NCBI RefSeq assembly: GCF_902686445.1
Contig: NC_062218.1
Location: 133,657,241 to 133,721,240, forward strand
Direction of reading: 5' to 3'
DNA length: 64,000 bases
From: Sciurus carolinensis
Lineage: Eukaryota > Chordata > Mammalia > Rodentia > Sciuridae
Shown here piece after piece: positions 1-24,560 of the stretch (its first letter is position 1; each line of letters opens with the position of its first letter). Made by a program: the position numbers and the translations under genes. The notes beneath the pieces were generated by a model that worked only from the letters and a program-made list of their open reading frames with translations, did no database searches and had not been told where the DNA came from.

Positions 1-712
1 CACAAAAAAAAAGATTCCCAGATCAGAAAATTCTGGACTTGTGATGTCCAGGGTGGTAGCCACTAGCCACATGAAGCCATTGAGTACTCAGGATGCGGCC
101 ATTATAGAAAGAATGTAAAATATCTCATTAACAATTTTTATGTTAGTGATATTCTAAAATGGTAATACTATAAATAGATTAGATAAAATATATTAGTTAA
201 TTTCACCTGTTTCTGTTCACATTTTAGCATGGCTACTAGAAAATATAAATTACATACATGATTTGCATTATATTTCTTTTGAACAGCATGGCTCTGGACT
301 GATAAGTGTGAGGACCTTGGGGCTGTGGGGTGGGGTGGGGGGGTGGAGGTTGAACTGTTGGAGGAACTGAGGGAAGAACAGATATGGAAGGAGAAATGGG
401 TAGTGGGAATGAGGAAGGAGGGTGGGCAGGGCAGCCTGCAGGGTCTGGGAGACTACAGTCAGGGATGTGTGGGCTCTCTGATTTTAAGCCAAGGAGCAAA
501 TGAAGGTGAGAGAGACAATTTGACTTCTTTAGGCTGATTTATATTAATTTTAGTTTGGCGAATTTTCCAAAATTGTTCCCAAATTCCAGAGTTGAGTTTT
601 ACCTGTCCTTCCTACACTTTTACGTACTGACTTCACAACCCCTTACTAGTGTGAAATTGGGTCTTAAGCATGCTTTGGTTCATTTTATTAATTTAAATCA
701 TTTCTTTCCTAG
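1..712 (+). other. MAPK9: MAPK9 intron (3' part) before the catalytic-loop exon
   Basis: Intronic DNA ending in a pyrimidine-rich tract and AG at 711-712. A purine-rich, G-rich stretch lies at about 320-435. No exon is seen, and the short open frames here have no recognisable product. Confidence 0.85.
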
Positions 713-12946
<12,234 letters not shown>

Positions 12947-13524
12947 TAAGTTGGAAACAGCAAACTTGTCATTGGCAAAGGAATTCTTGCTTCCATGGTC
13001 CTGAAATGTGTGGGAGTTGATGGAACCAAATAGAAAAACTCCATGTTCTGCATGTAAGAAACACGATGCCTTGCCCCTACTCAGTTCTAATAGGATTGCC
13101 TGCTTAGATTATAAAATGAAGCAGATTATGTCTGAGAAAAAAAAAAGTACAAGCCACACTTTAGAGATTTTGTTTAAGATCATTTCAGGTGAGCAATTAG
13201 AATAGATGAAATTTTTACAAGTTATATGGTAATACTGGTGACAATTCTTTATCATATGTAACTGTTGGGACTTTTATGCATGTGACCACAAATGCTTGCT
13301 TGAACTTGCCCATCTAGCACTTTGGAAATCAGTATTTAAATGCCAAAAAATCTTCCAGGTAGTGCTGCTTCTAGAATTATCCCTTAATTCTCCTAAGTAA
13401 TTTGATGTCTGTCCAGAAAAAATAGGTTTATGTGTATTAATTGGCCACCATCATATCTTACCTCTTTTATGGTATGATTTATTCTATCTTTTGTATTTCA
13501 GAAGGAATATAATTAAATCTATTT

Positions 13525-13534
13525 AATAAATAAA
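13525..13534 (+). terminator. MAPK9: Proximal polyadenylation signal pair
   Basis: Overlapping AATAAA hexamers at 13,525 and 13,529, followed by GT-rich sequence ('TTTGTGATGTTTTG') about 15-30 nt downstream. They would give a UTR of about 0.6 kb. Confidence 0.6.
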
Positions 13535-15824
13535 AATATAGCTTTTGTTAAATTTGTGATGTTTTGGGCTGAGTATTATCACAGCTAAAACCAAGACACT
13601 TATATGCACACTGTGTTTTCTCTAAACTGGTGCAGGTTGATTGTCCATTCAGCTCTACTGCATGATAAAACTTTTTTGAGTTTTGCTTTGTGCTGCTTAA
13701 GACATGTATACCTTTGAAATCCTGTCTACCTTACCACTTTTTCCTTGATCTTCTGGACTTCTTATTAATTTAAAATGTTACCTAGAACTTCACCTTCTTT
13801 GTCAGACACATAACACTCCATCTCCATAACATGCTGGCAAATAGATTCCTGAACCCATTGCCTAACATCAGAGTAGAGCTTTTACAAATGGTCTCTCAGG
13901 ATCATTGTAGTCATTTACTAAGTGCTTCCTTTGCCAGAGCCCAACCTGGGTCCTTTACTCAACTCCTGTCATTCAAGATAAAATACAAGGTGTTTTAAAC
14001 AGGTCAGGGTTTCCTTTTGCCAACACCACATTTTAACTCAGGTTTCTTTCTACATTGAAAGAAACCAGGTCAATCCTTGTTTGTTTTAGGAGGCCCAGCT
14101 GACTCAGATGCCTGTTTGTTGCTGTTTTCCATTTTGAAGAGGCATTTCCTTTTCATAAGGGAAATCCATGAATGTTCTGGGAAAACTCTTCAGAGGGATA
14201 TGGAGGAAATACCTTAGAGAATAGTGATTCACTATTGAGTATTTTCTGATTTAAAACTGCTCACCTGAAATTGATACTTTCAGACTTCCTGATATGTAAT
14301 TATTCAAAATTTATTAAGATACTGAGTACTTACGTGTCACTGCAGAAATGGAGTTATAATGATCACATTTTGGCTACTTGTGCTCAGAATGTTTTGTCCC
14401 TTGAGCTTATTTTGTTACTGATTCATATCTTGTGTTCAGTTACTTTGAAAACTATTTGGTCAACATTCTATAGAATGTGTTCTGAGGAAGAACTTTGATA
14501 AGAAAGTTTATCCTAAGTATTATCTGAAAGATATGATTCTGTCTGCACCAGTTGTATCTTAATGGTTGGTCTTATCACTGGAAACTAGATCCCTTGATGA
14601 GCAAAATTAATCTTGAAATAAATAGTTTTATATTGTGTCATTTGGACACTTTGAAGTACAAAATGGAAAGGCTAACTCGGATTGTAGCAGAAATATCTAT
14701 TCTATGGCTTGGGATTATTTAGTCCTGGAGGCCTGATGTTCCAGATAAGAAAGTTATCACTGTCCACATATAAACATCTTACAATGGTCTTCTCTCTGAT
14801 ACTTGCTCTTTTAAAAGACTTCTCTAAATCTATCTTTTAATGAAAAAACAAAGAAAAGGGAGTTTTAAAACTGCATTATCTGCCTTATGCTATATAAAGG
14901 CAGCACACCAATGATAAGGGCTCATCCAGGTCCCACTTACAAGGAAATATATGTAAGTGGAGTGAGGTGCCCCACAGAGTGGCTTTCTGTTCATCCATTC
15001 CACTGCATGTCCTGTGAGCCTGTTGTCACAGATGGAACATGCTGGTGTGGACAGGTTTCCTACCAAGATCCTTTTCCATCAGGCAGAGAGTAGGTAACAG
15101 AGTTCCATAGTAATACCTCACCCCAGTTTCAGGGTCCTCCCTCCTGAGCCTAGATTTGCCAGGGTCCTGGTGCAATGCAAATGGTTTCAAACTGATCTCT
15201 GGATAAATGCTGATGTTGGATAAAGAACTGAAAATTGTGCTCAACTTTTTCATCTTTTCTATTTTATTTTTGTAATTTATATTGTACACAACCCTGGAAG
15301 TAACTATTTTGGACATGTATTTTTATAAACCAGGTAATTTATGATTATCCTGGAATGTTTGGACTAGGTTTGTTTCTTTTGCTGGCTTAGTTTTCAGTCA
15401 ATACAGAAGTGACTGCCTCCCCTAGGTCTGGGTCTCAATTTCAAGCGCAGGTACGGGAGGGCAGGCAGAGTCCTGTCAGGGTAGGAGAGAGGTCTGGAAA
15501 CACTGGCTGCACAAGTCCAACAGCTTTGGCCCTGCAGATGGAACCAGGCTCTGCTCTTATCTTTGGGACATGAAACTCAGAACCCCAGGGCTGAAAGAAG
15601 AAAACCCACTGCAGGGTCTCTTGCTGACATCCAGGTCCATATCTGAAACACTGAATGGAACACTGGTTTAATCCAGACTGAATGTTGTGTAAGTCATGAT
15701 AACAGTGTATGCGTTCGTCTGGTTGATTTCTGATGTAACTCCTCTGGTATTTCATACTGGTAGTAAATACAGGTGTGACCTTTCAGATTGCATATCTCAA
15801 AAGTAACATTGCCTAATGTTTTAT

Positions 15825-15830
15825 AATAAA
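15825..15830 (+). terminator. MAPK9: Distal polyadenylation signal
   Basis: AATAAA followed by 'TATGTGTGTTATGATTGGTG', a U/GU-rich downstream element. This is the last good signal before repeat-rich intergenic DNA. Another AATAAA at 14,617-14,622 has a weaker context. Confidence 0.6.
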
Positions 15831-15846
15831 ATATATTATGTGTGTT

Positions 15847-17650
15847 ATGATTGGTGAAAAATAATACAGACTACATTTTAAAAGAGAAATTTATAGCATG
15901 TTTAATTCTTTTGTGTTTTTAAGTGACAGTTATCTTTCTGCATCACCATCTCTGATTACAGACTTAACATGAACATGGGTAAGTGTTGAAGTGTCATGAT
16001 TTCAGTCAGTATTCACAAGCGTTTTCAAATTGAAAGGCAAAAACATTTCTCTGTTAGTTCTCTTACTAAGCTAGTCTCATCTGGAATCCTTTTCATAGAT
16101 GCAACTGAACACAGCATTGTGTGCTGTATGCCAGAATGCAGGAGTGACTCAACAGTTCCAATAGATGGACTATTTTCATTTTTTAAAAACTATCAGAAAA
16201 CTACACAAAAAAGAGCTTTCTTTGGGGAGTGGCAGGACTTGTTAAAGAAAGGCAGGAAGAGGCAGCAAATGTCAGACATTCCCCCTGGGTAGCAGAGTGG
16301 GTAAGAACACTCTCCATCCCTTCTTTATCTAACATAACAGGTCATCCTGAAAGAGGGTAAAACTTAATAGTAAGGAGAGAAGACTGTCACGGTTTCTCTG
16401 CATATATACATATGTGTGTATATGCATGTATGTGTATGTATAAACTAACGAGACATAAGTATTAAAAAAAGAGGGCAGAGGATTTGACCAGATCACTCAT
16501 CTAAAGGAAAGGCCCTTCAATCTACCAATTCCTCAAACCTAGAAATAGCCAGCAACCCAGCTGGAGGCAAAGAGGAGTGATTTCCTAAGGAAATCCTTGC
16601 CTTCTCTACCCAAATCAAAATGGACTCTTGAAGGACCATGTCCATAACTCCACCAGAGCAATGATGTCTTTCTGAGCCCCCAACTTCTAAGACCTCTGCC
16701 TACCCCTTCACCCCATTGCATACCTTTATTTATTCATTTGTAGCATTTCCTCTTCCAGATCATGAACTGGAGACGAGCTGTACAGAAGACAGTCTCTGCC
16801 TTTGGAGACCTTATTACTCCATGGCTACAATCAAATAATTCATCAATGGGTATAATCAAATAATCACATCAATTTATCTACAGCTTCACTGGGGGATGTG
16901 TGCTAAGTAGGTTGGTGCAGGGAATCTTTGTAACACAAGGGACATATCTGGTTGGTAAGGTGAGGGAAGCTTCCCTGAGGAAGCAGTAGCTAAACTCACA
17001 GTGAAGGATAAGAAAAAGTTGCATGGTGAATCCTGTTGACTTCATCTCTAAAAGATAGCTCAGCTTGGCTCCTCCTCCCTATCTCCATCATCACTGTCGT
17101 TCCAGCCCTCATACATAGGGACAGCCAATGTCCTGGTTTTCACTCTAGTCCAGCTGCTCCCCCATCTTTCAATCCATTCTGGAACAAGATTCCTTATTGT
17201 TGTCCCACTGACCATGTTGTCCCACTTAAAACCACTATGGATTCCAGTTCGTTTCTCAAATTTGAACTTCCCCTTGTCATACTTGTCATACACACACCTT
17301 TACTTCTGTACTACTGAGGTTAACAGTTGTCATAGGAAACTGAAATGTCCCAAAACCATCTTCTGCACTTTTTCTACTAGTGGATTTTAAAAAGTAGGTC
17401 AATAAATCCTGTTGACCCAATGAAGCTACCACTCTCAATGCAAGTGGAGTCCTTGGATTCCATCTCCCATCTTTACATATCTTTTTGCTTTTCTTAGAGT
17501 TTCTCTTAACAGACTTTCATTTTTATTTTTTACTTTCATTTTCATAAGTTTATTTGCAGTTTTATGTTCATGAGTTTTATGTTTATGGTGAGAATGATCA
17601 CCCATCTCTTTCACAGACAAAGATCCCTTTCCAAGTCAAAGAAACATTTA
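15847..17650. other. Intergenic stretch, no gene seen
   Basis: Unique-looking DNA with an alternating purine-pyrimidine microsatellite at 16,401-16,441. A CT-rich segment at about 17,035-17,250 resembles the diverged LINE-2 3' region ('CCACTTAAAACCACTATGGA'). No supported coding region. Confidence 0.6.
16401..16441. repeat. TA/TG microsatellite
   Basis: Imperfect alternating 'CATATATACATATGTGTGTA' run continuing with TGTATG units. Confidence 0.8.
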
Positions 17651-17738
17651 GGGGTCTGGGGGCATAACTCAGCAGTAGATAACTTGCCTAGCATGTACAA
17701 GGACATGGATATGATCCCCAGAACCTCAAGAAGAAATA
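17651..17738 (+). mobile_element. ID-type SINE
   Basis: 'GGGGGCATAACTCAGCAGTA', 'CTTGCCTAGCATGTACAAGG' and 'GATATGATCCCCAG' mark a diverged tRNA-derived ID element with an A-rich end. Confidence 0.75.
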
Positions 17739-18334
17739 TTTAGATCCACACATGGTAAGAATTATACACTAGTTTCAACTGATTACAAACTGCATTATGT
17801 CAAATGCCTGCTATGAATGGAGGGAAACTTTTTTAAACTTTTCTCTGAAATGTAATATGCATACAAAAAAAACAGGACCAATTTGAATTAGATGGCTCAA
17901 TGAATTTTTACAGGCTGAACACACCTGTATAGACGGCACCACTCAGATCCAGAAATGAAACATTACCCTCATCCCCAAACCTCCTTATGCCCTTTCCAGC
18001 CTCAAAATTCCAAGGATAACCATTCTCTGATCTCTGATTACATCAATTAATTTTCACCTGTTTTATACTTAGGTTATTGGAATGAAGAAGTAGGTATTCT
18101 CATGTCTATAAATCTCCCCAGTTACTAGAGTTGTTAATTCATTTCCTCTCATTGCTGTATAGGATACCATAATTTACTCATCCTTTCTACTACCAAATAG
18201 GTATTTGGGTAGTTTCCAGTTTAGTGCTATTACAAAATTGTGCTGCTATGAGCATTTTCGTGCATGTCTGGATACTTTTCTAGTGGGAATGGAATTGCTG
18301 AGCCAAGGGATATATTCAACTTTAGTAGTGTATT

Positions 18335-18890
18335 ACTTTTCTGTGGCTACTGTAACAAATTATAACAAATGTAATGGTTAAAACAACAGGGATTTATCAT
18401 CTCACATTTCTATGTCTCAAAAGTCCAGGTTGGCTCAAATAGTTTCTGTATTCTAGGTCTCATGAGACAAAGGTTCAGCTAGCTGAGATCTTATGGGGAG
18501 ACTCTGGGAAAAATCTGCTTCCTTCTAAGTTTCTTTTGGTTGGTTAAATTCAGTCCCTTGCTATTGTAGGATGAGGGGGATGTCTCTCTCTCTTTTCTGA
18601 CTGTTAGTTAAGAGAGTCCACCCTTCTTTACATGTAGTCCCTATACCTCAGAACTAGCAACAATGTAATCTGCTGCCTAATTTCTCCAGCCAGAGAACTT
18701 TCTCTACTTTTCAGGGCTCATGATATTAGATTGGGCCCATGAAGACAATCCAGACTAATCTCTCAATTTTAGGGTTTATAACCTCACATCTTTGTAGTCC
18801 TCTTAGCCGTTTAATAAAACATATTCACAGGTCCCAGGGATTGTGACATGAACATCTTAAAGAGGTTATTATTCAACCTACCAGAAGTAG
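18335..18890 (-). mobile_element. MLT1-type (MaLR) LTR, antisense, inside L1
   Basis: Begins 'ACTTTTCTGTGGCTACTGTA' and 'AACAAATTATAAC', and ends 'TTATTCAACCTACCAGAAG', the mirror image of an MLT1 LTR. A 5-bp direct repeat GTATT flanks it (18,330-18,334 and 18,891-18,895), consistent with LTR integration into the surrounding L1. Confidence 0.7.
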
Positions 18891-19073
18891 GTATTGCCCA
18901 ATAATTTCCAAAATCATTGTTCCCATTTATATTCCCAACAATGGTGGATGACAATTTAGATTGTATATATCCTCTATGACCCTTGATGTCTTCTTTCTGG
19001 CTGTAAGATAACTAATAAAATAACCTATCTTATTCTTTGTTCATCCATTCTGGTGGATGCATAGTGGCATAAT

Positions 19074-19408
19074 GACTGAATCTGCAATGTCTCCCAAAAG
19101 CTTATGTGTTAAACGCTTGGTTACTAGCCCATGGTGCTATTGGGAGATAGAACCTTTAGTAGATGGAGTCTGATGGAAGGAAGTTAGGTCACTGGGGCAT
19201 ACTGTCTGAGAGGATGTTGGGACCCCAACCCCTTCCTGTCTTTCTCTTTTTGTTCTCTGGCCACCATGAGGTAAGCAATTTCCTCCACCATGTGTTCCCC
19301 ACCAGGTGCCAAGCAACCACGGACTAAAAGCAGGAGCCAAAATAAACTTTTCCTCATTATAAGATCATTATCTCAAGTATTTTGTCACAGTAATGCAAAG
19401 CTTACTAA
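19074..19408 (+). mobile_element. MaLR-like LTR, sense, inside L1
   Basis: Contains 'ATGTCTCCCAAAAGCTTATG', 'TGCTATTGGGAGATAGAACC', an internal AATAAA signal at about 19,340-19,346 and a TTTTGTCACAG end. It is flanked by a perfect 6-bp repeat CATAAT (19,068-19,073 and 19,409-19,414). The L1 sequence resumes on both sides. Exact family not identified. Confidence 0.65.
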
Positions 19409-20717
19409 CATAATAACTATTCAAGTTAAGCACTTTCTCATGTTTTTATTGACATACAAATACCTTCTTTTGTGAAGTTCTTGCCCAAATCCTTTACCCA
19501 TTCTTTTTCACAGATTCCAATTCTGTCGAACTTCCTAACCTTTTATCAATTTTGTCTATCTTTTCCTCTAATTTCTTGAACAATAGTTTTATTTTCATTG
19601 TTATTTTGAAGGCCTTATTGATCATTCCAATATCTGGATCACTTGTGGGTCTATGTCTATTGTTACATGACCTTTCATCTTTATGTAAATTTTTTATAGT
19701 ATGCTGGACATTGTGATTTTTTAAAAGAAGGTTCAAGAGACTCTCACCAGAAAGGGTCCCTTCTTCTTTTTGACATGTTCAGGGAACTTACTACCTCAAA
19801 CCAATGAACACTGAGCAAGGTTCAGACTGGGTGCCAACTTGGAAAAGTTTGAGCCTCCCCTTCCTAGAAACTTCTGGATCCCTGGGACTGCTGGAAATAG
19901 AGCTTTACCCCTCAGAGCTGCTCACGTTTCAACCACATACCTTCAAAATTTGGTGTCTTCTTGGGGTGACAAGTCTTACGTTGACATCTGCTTACCTATA
20001 GCCTTCAACTTTGTCACTCTAACCCTGTAGAAACACCAAAGTCTCGGGTGATCTGCCTGCCTGCATGGCAGTGGCTCCCTGTCAGGACCTAACATGGATT
20101 CTTGGACTCTAACCAGGCTCAGGCTTGTTAAGCGCCCCTAGGTAAAAACTGCACTTGGCTCCTCAGGGTCAACTCACTGCCCTTCTGTGCTTTCACCTGT
20201 TGCCAGTTTTGTTTTCAGGCCCTCTTCTCCAGCACTGTGAAACTGGAGAATTTAACTCTGGCTCTCAGAATATCCAAGAAGTCATCTACCCCTACCCACA
20301 GCCTCAGAATTCAACAAGTGCTTCAGGGAAAAATTAGCCTCATTTCCAATCTTGTGCAATTACTAAAATTTTGCTTGCTCACCTTTCCTCAGCAGTAGCC
20401 CTCTACCTTCTCTAAACCCAGAAACAGCCAATGCCCAAGGGAAATAAAACTGCCCTTCAATGGACTCAGTTCAGAAGAGTTCTCTCCTGTCTGGAATTTT
20501 AGTCCATCTTGTCTTTGTGCTTTCATAACTCTCTGGTATGTTTAAAAATATGACTTTTTAAAAAGTGTATCTAACTTCTGGTTGTCAGAAGAAAAACATT
20601 GCTCTGCCATAACCTACTAACCAGAAGCAAAAGCCCCTTTGTCTTTTTATCATGCGAATATTCTCATACAGAAGAAAGTAATCAAAATTCTTAGCCCTGA
20701 TTTCCTTGATTTAACTC

Positions 20718-20760
20718 TGTGTGTGTGTGTGTGTGTGTGTGTACACACACGCATGCGTGT
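20718..20760. repeat. (GT)n/(CA)n microsatellite
   Basis: About 12 GT units, then ACACACAC and GCATGCGTGT. The GT and AC arms can pair as an inverted repeat. Confidence 0.9.
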
Positions 20761-20776
20761 GCACCCTTCCTGTTGT

Positions 20777-21135
20777 GAAACACTGAATTGTATCTTCACA
20801 AAATTCATAAGTTGAAGTCCTAACCCCCAGTGTGTCAGTATTTGGAGACAAGGCTTTTAGAAGGTAATTAAGATTAAATGAGGTCATAAGGTTAGTGTCC
20901 CTAATCTAATAGGTGGGAAACTTTCTAAGAAATGGAAGAGAGATCGGTGGATCTTTCCATGTACACACACAAGAAGGCAAACTCCCTGCAGGCCAGGGAG
21001 AGGGCCCACACCAGAGCCAGAGCATGCCAGCACCCTCATCTCACATTTCCAGCCTCCAAAACTGGAGGAAAATTAATTTCTGTTGTTTAAACCATCAAAT
21101 CTGTTATTTTGGTATGTTATCCTGGGTTGACTAAT
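20777..21135 (+). mobile_element. MLT1-type LTR, sense
   Basis: 'GAATTGTATCTTCACAAAAT', 'GTTGAAGTCCTAACCCCCAG', 'AGATTAAATGAGGTCATAAG' and 'TTTCTGTTGTTTAAACCATC' follow the order of MLT1/MaLR LTRs. A short ORF in it is incidental. Confidence 0.8.
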
Positions 21136-21139
21136 TAAT

Positions 21140-22375
21140 TTATGATTTAAGTAATTTATTGACATCATGAAACTTCATCCCTAAATTTTCCAGTATGCAT
21201 TGTTTAAAAACTAAAGCAAACTCCATATTTAAATTTCCTAAGCTACAGAACCCTTTTGAAAGAAAGTTGCACGGAATTCCAGTGTTGCTTTCAATTATTT
21301 ATATTATACTCTTAAATGTGTTTGGACATAAAATCCAATATAGCCAGTATGCTAAAAAGCAGGTCTTATGTGACATAATTAGTATGCAGCTTTATTTTTG
21401 TCCTCCTACCCTGTTACAGTTATTGTGGGGAGCAAAGATTGAAAACATTGACAGATTTCATGATTTCTCTGGTCACTCATAAGGAACAAAAAAAAACCAC
21501 TTTATGTTCAACCTAAGTCAAAAATTCAGTCTCAGTTCATTAAAAAAAAAAAAAAATGGCCAGTGCCATGTCATTCACACTTGCCAAATTCAGAGTTAAC
21601 TTTGCCATACCTGCCTGGGATATTCAGGAGATTGGAAGGCAGAGAAGGGAGCATAAGATAATACTCTTCTTCCTGATATTTTGCATCTATCCCTCCTTTT
21701 CTTCTTCCTAACTCAACTTTGTCATTGGTGGTGGTGGTAGTAGGCTTTGTTTGTTGGTTTGTTTGTTTTAGCCTACTAAGTAAGGTCAAAGTGGGGAGCC
21801 AGGGGATGAGGGTGGACAGGAAAGTTCTACATTTGATTGGTCCATCATGAGAGGAATTTGAGCTCTCACATCTTTGAGGATCTGTTTCCAGGGAAGACAC
21901 TCTGGTACCAGGTTGGACTTTAGCCACCTGGATCCACAATAAGTGCCTGATTCACCCATGTGGATTGGACACCCCTGGTATTTTCCCACGAGAATGTGGG
22001 CAACATTACTCCTTTATAGTCCTCTGTACACTTAAATTATCTCTAGGCTCTCTGCAAGGAGGGACACATGTGACTGTAATGTACAGTATAGAAATGGCTG
22101 AGGCACAGGATCTCAAACTTAGAACTACAGAGTATCTGCTAAAAGATTTGATTTCCTGGGCTCCAAACCCTCTGATTCAGAGGTCTCACAGGGGTCTTGG
22201 GCATCTATGTTGTGAACAAACTCCCAGAAAGAGTCAGTACTACTTCATCCATTCTGCCCAGCCAATGAGAAGCATGGAGGGTTTGGGCATTAGACAGGTA
22301 GACTGTGGGCTCTATCTCTGCTGGGCCACCTGCCCAAGTCACCTGTCCTCTCTTATCCCCTCTTGTGAAATGATC
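21140..22375. other. Intergenic stretch, no gene seen
   Basis: Mixed unique DNA with a poly(A) run at 21,541-21,556 and a short TGGTGG repeat at about 21,726. Open frames of up to 138 codons on either strand lack splice context, codon bias or recognisable domains. Confidence 0.55.
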
Positions 22376-22377
22376 TG

Positions 22378-22992
22378 TTAGTTCCCTGTTGCTGCTGTGC
22401 ACGTTACCACATGGTGGCTCCAAACCACACAATTGTATCTTACAGCTCTGCAGGTCAGAAGTCCAACATGGGTTTCACTGGGTTTAAAACAAGTTGTCAG
22501 ACAGGGTGGCTCCTTTCAGAGGCTGTAGGGGAGAGTCAGATTTTCTTGCCTTTTCCATTTCTAGGGACTGCCTGCACTCCTCGCCATTCACGGCTTCTTC
22601 CTCCATTTTCAAAGCTAGAAGCTCAGCATTTCTCTAACCAGACTTCCATTGTTATATCTTTGGTTCTCTTCTGCCTCCCCCTTCTGATTTTTTTCTTCCT
22701 GGTATTGGGGATGGAACCCAGGGCCTCATGCATGCTACTGAGTTATATGCCCAACCCTTTTTTACATTTTATTTTGAGACAGAATCTCCCTAAGTTGCAT
22801 AGGTTGGCTTTGAACTTGCCATCCTCTTGCCTCAATGTCCACTTTTAAGGACCCGTGTAATTACACTGGACTCACCTGGATAATCCAAGATAATCTTCAC
22901 ATACATGCAAAGTCATGGAAGGCAACATAGTCACAGGTTCTGGGGATTAGGACATACACAACTTCGGAGGTCATTATTCTGCCTACCACAGA
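22378..22992 (-). mobile_element. MLT1-type LTR, antisense, split by a SINE
   Basis: Starts 'TTAGTTCCCTGTTGCTGCTG' and ends 'GGTCATTATTCTGCCTACCA', the characteristic ends of an antisense MLT1 LTR. It is interrupted at about 22,683-22,842 by an antisense composite SINE, after which the LTR resumes ('CTTTTAAGGACCCGTGTAAT'). Confidence 0.8.
22683..22842 (-). mobile_element. B1+ID composite SINE, antisense
   Basis: 'CTGGTATTGGGGATGGAACC', 'CAGGGCCTCATGCATGCTAC' and 'TTTTGAGACAGAATCTCCCT' are the reverse complement of the ID 3' part followed by the B1 part. Confidence 0.8.
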
Positions 22993-23109
22993 CAGAATGA
23001 CAATTCCATATTGCTTTAAATTAGCAATTCTTGAAATTTGCTCCATCTTCCCTCTGGTATCAGCATCACCTGAGTCACCTGTTACAAATACACAGTGTGG
23101 GGCCACCCA

Positions 23110-24560
23110 GACCCCTGAACCTGGGTCTCAATGGAGGGTCTTAGGGTGGTGCATTTTCTTCACATGTTCCAGTTGATTCCTATGCACACTGACGTTTAAC
23201 TATCTTGGGACTTAATGAGGGTCCTGAGGAAATCCAAGTCTTGAGGGGTGAATTTTAGCAGGAAAGTTTTTCACCCTCCCCTATAATCTCACCTGCCTTC
23301 ATGTTCAGCATAGCCAGGAGCTTGGCTCTGTGCACACTCACCCCACACACATGCTCACCACATACACACCACATATCCACCAAACATACACACACCACAC
23401 ACTATTTGCACTCACATCACTCACATGTGCTGTATAAACATGTACCATTCATATGCATTGAATACCATCTCACATGCACATTCACATGCACACTCTGCCA
23501 ACACATACCATTTGCACACACATGCACAGGCATACACACATATTCTCTCTCACTCCTCCCTGATCCCCACCCAGACTCCTCAGATAGGCAGGGCCCTGGT
23601 CTATAAACAGTAGTAGAATGTGACACACATACACCCCAGTAGCTAGCTATATAACGACTTCCTGTAGTTTTGCCCTTGTAATAACTTTGGAGAGCTTTCG
23701 CCAGACCCAAGAATGGACGCTGGCTTATGGGTTACGCTAATAAAATACACTGGCCACAGCCCAAAGTTCTGTCCTCATTGTTCTTGGATTTTATTGGTAA
23801 TTCTGCTCAGCAGCCTTACTTGCTGTCAGACTCCTTCCTGAGTCACCTGCTGTGACTGTGCCAGGAGTTGGGGGCAGACATGATGTGGAGGCCATGCAGG
23901 CTCTTGGCACTGAGCATCTGCAGCTGTTGAAACCTCAAGGGTTCCTTCACCCCAAAGGTCTCCCCCAACTTCTGCACCCACAAGTCCAGCTACCTCCAGG
24001 TGTCTCCCAAATTCCCCATGGCAGGGATCTCAGCCGATCCGTGTCTTCTGTGAAGGGGCTCCTCCCCCTTCTTGGGAAAAAATGTCCCCATTCTCCCTGG
24101 TCATGCCCCAGCAGCTTTTGTCACTTCTCACACATTCTCCTTGTCTTCCCATTACCCTGCCCTGCAACTTCTTACCCAGGAATACCCCTCACTTGGGTCT
24201 GTCCCCATCTCTTGCCCTTGCCTGCTGTACGTACTCATCAGCTGTTCCCTGCCACTACCACCTCCATGAGCTTCTGCCTGTTCCTCCTCCCTCAGGTCCA
24301 CTTGCAATGGATAAGGACCCAAGCCCCACCCACCCTGCGTGCAGGTGGTAGAGCAAACCTGGGTGACCCAGAATTGCACGTGAGTGGAGATGTCACCTGG
24401 GCAACCAAGGCAGGGGACCCAGGGAGATGCTGGGAAAACCTTTATGGGAACCAGGACGAGTACAGCTGGGGACAGTATCAGCTCTTCCCTAGCAAAGCTG
24501 GGGCTAAACCTGCCCTTATGGCCACACCCAAGGGACAGAATACACCTCCTCATCCTATCC
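23110..24560. other. Intergenic stretch with CA-rich block, no gene seen
   Basis: Contains a degenerate CACA/CATA-rich block at about 23,320-23,550. The longest open frame in the window, 275 codons at 23,852-24,679 (+), is proline/leucine-rich, matches no family I know and runs into a LINE-2-like segment, so I do not call it. Confidence 0.5.
23320..23550. repeat. Degenerate CA-rich minisatellite-like block
   Basis: Repeated CACACAC, CACATAC and CACATGCACA units with interruptions over about 230 bp. It probably grew from an old (CA)n tract. Confidence 0.7.

Larger units (their letters stand above)
12947..15846 (+). other. MAPK9: MAPK9 3' UTR
   Basis: AT-rich, no further coding exons, and unusually free of recognisable repeats compared with the flanking intergenic DNA, as expected of a maintained 3' UTR. 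Two polyadenylation regions bound short and long versions (13,525-13,534 and 15,825-15,830). The distal end is inferred from the last strong AATAAA; about 2.9 kb is in line with the long mammalian MAPK9 UTR as I recall it. Confidence 0.7.
17830..19745 (-). mobile_element. Antisense LINE-1 (old), split by two LTR insertions
   Basis: Blocks 17,830-18,329, 18,896-19,067 and 19,415-19,500 read as a continuous reverse-complement L1 3' UTR into the ORF2 C-terminal region ('AGTTTCCAGTTTAGTGCTAT', 'GTGGGAATGGAATTGCTGAG', 'TTCTGGTGGATGCATAGTGG'). A further L1-like piece ('AGTATGCTGGACATTGTGAT') ends at about 19,740. An MLT1-like LTR and a second LTR interrupt it. It has no intact reading frame. Confidence 0.75.

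Noticed and set aside
23320..23550. Possible CRISPR-like or satellite array
   Set aside because: Units are irregular CA-rich stretches without constant repeat and unique spacers; the genome is mammalian.
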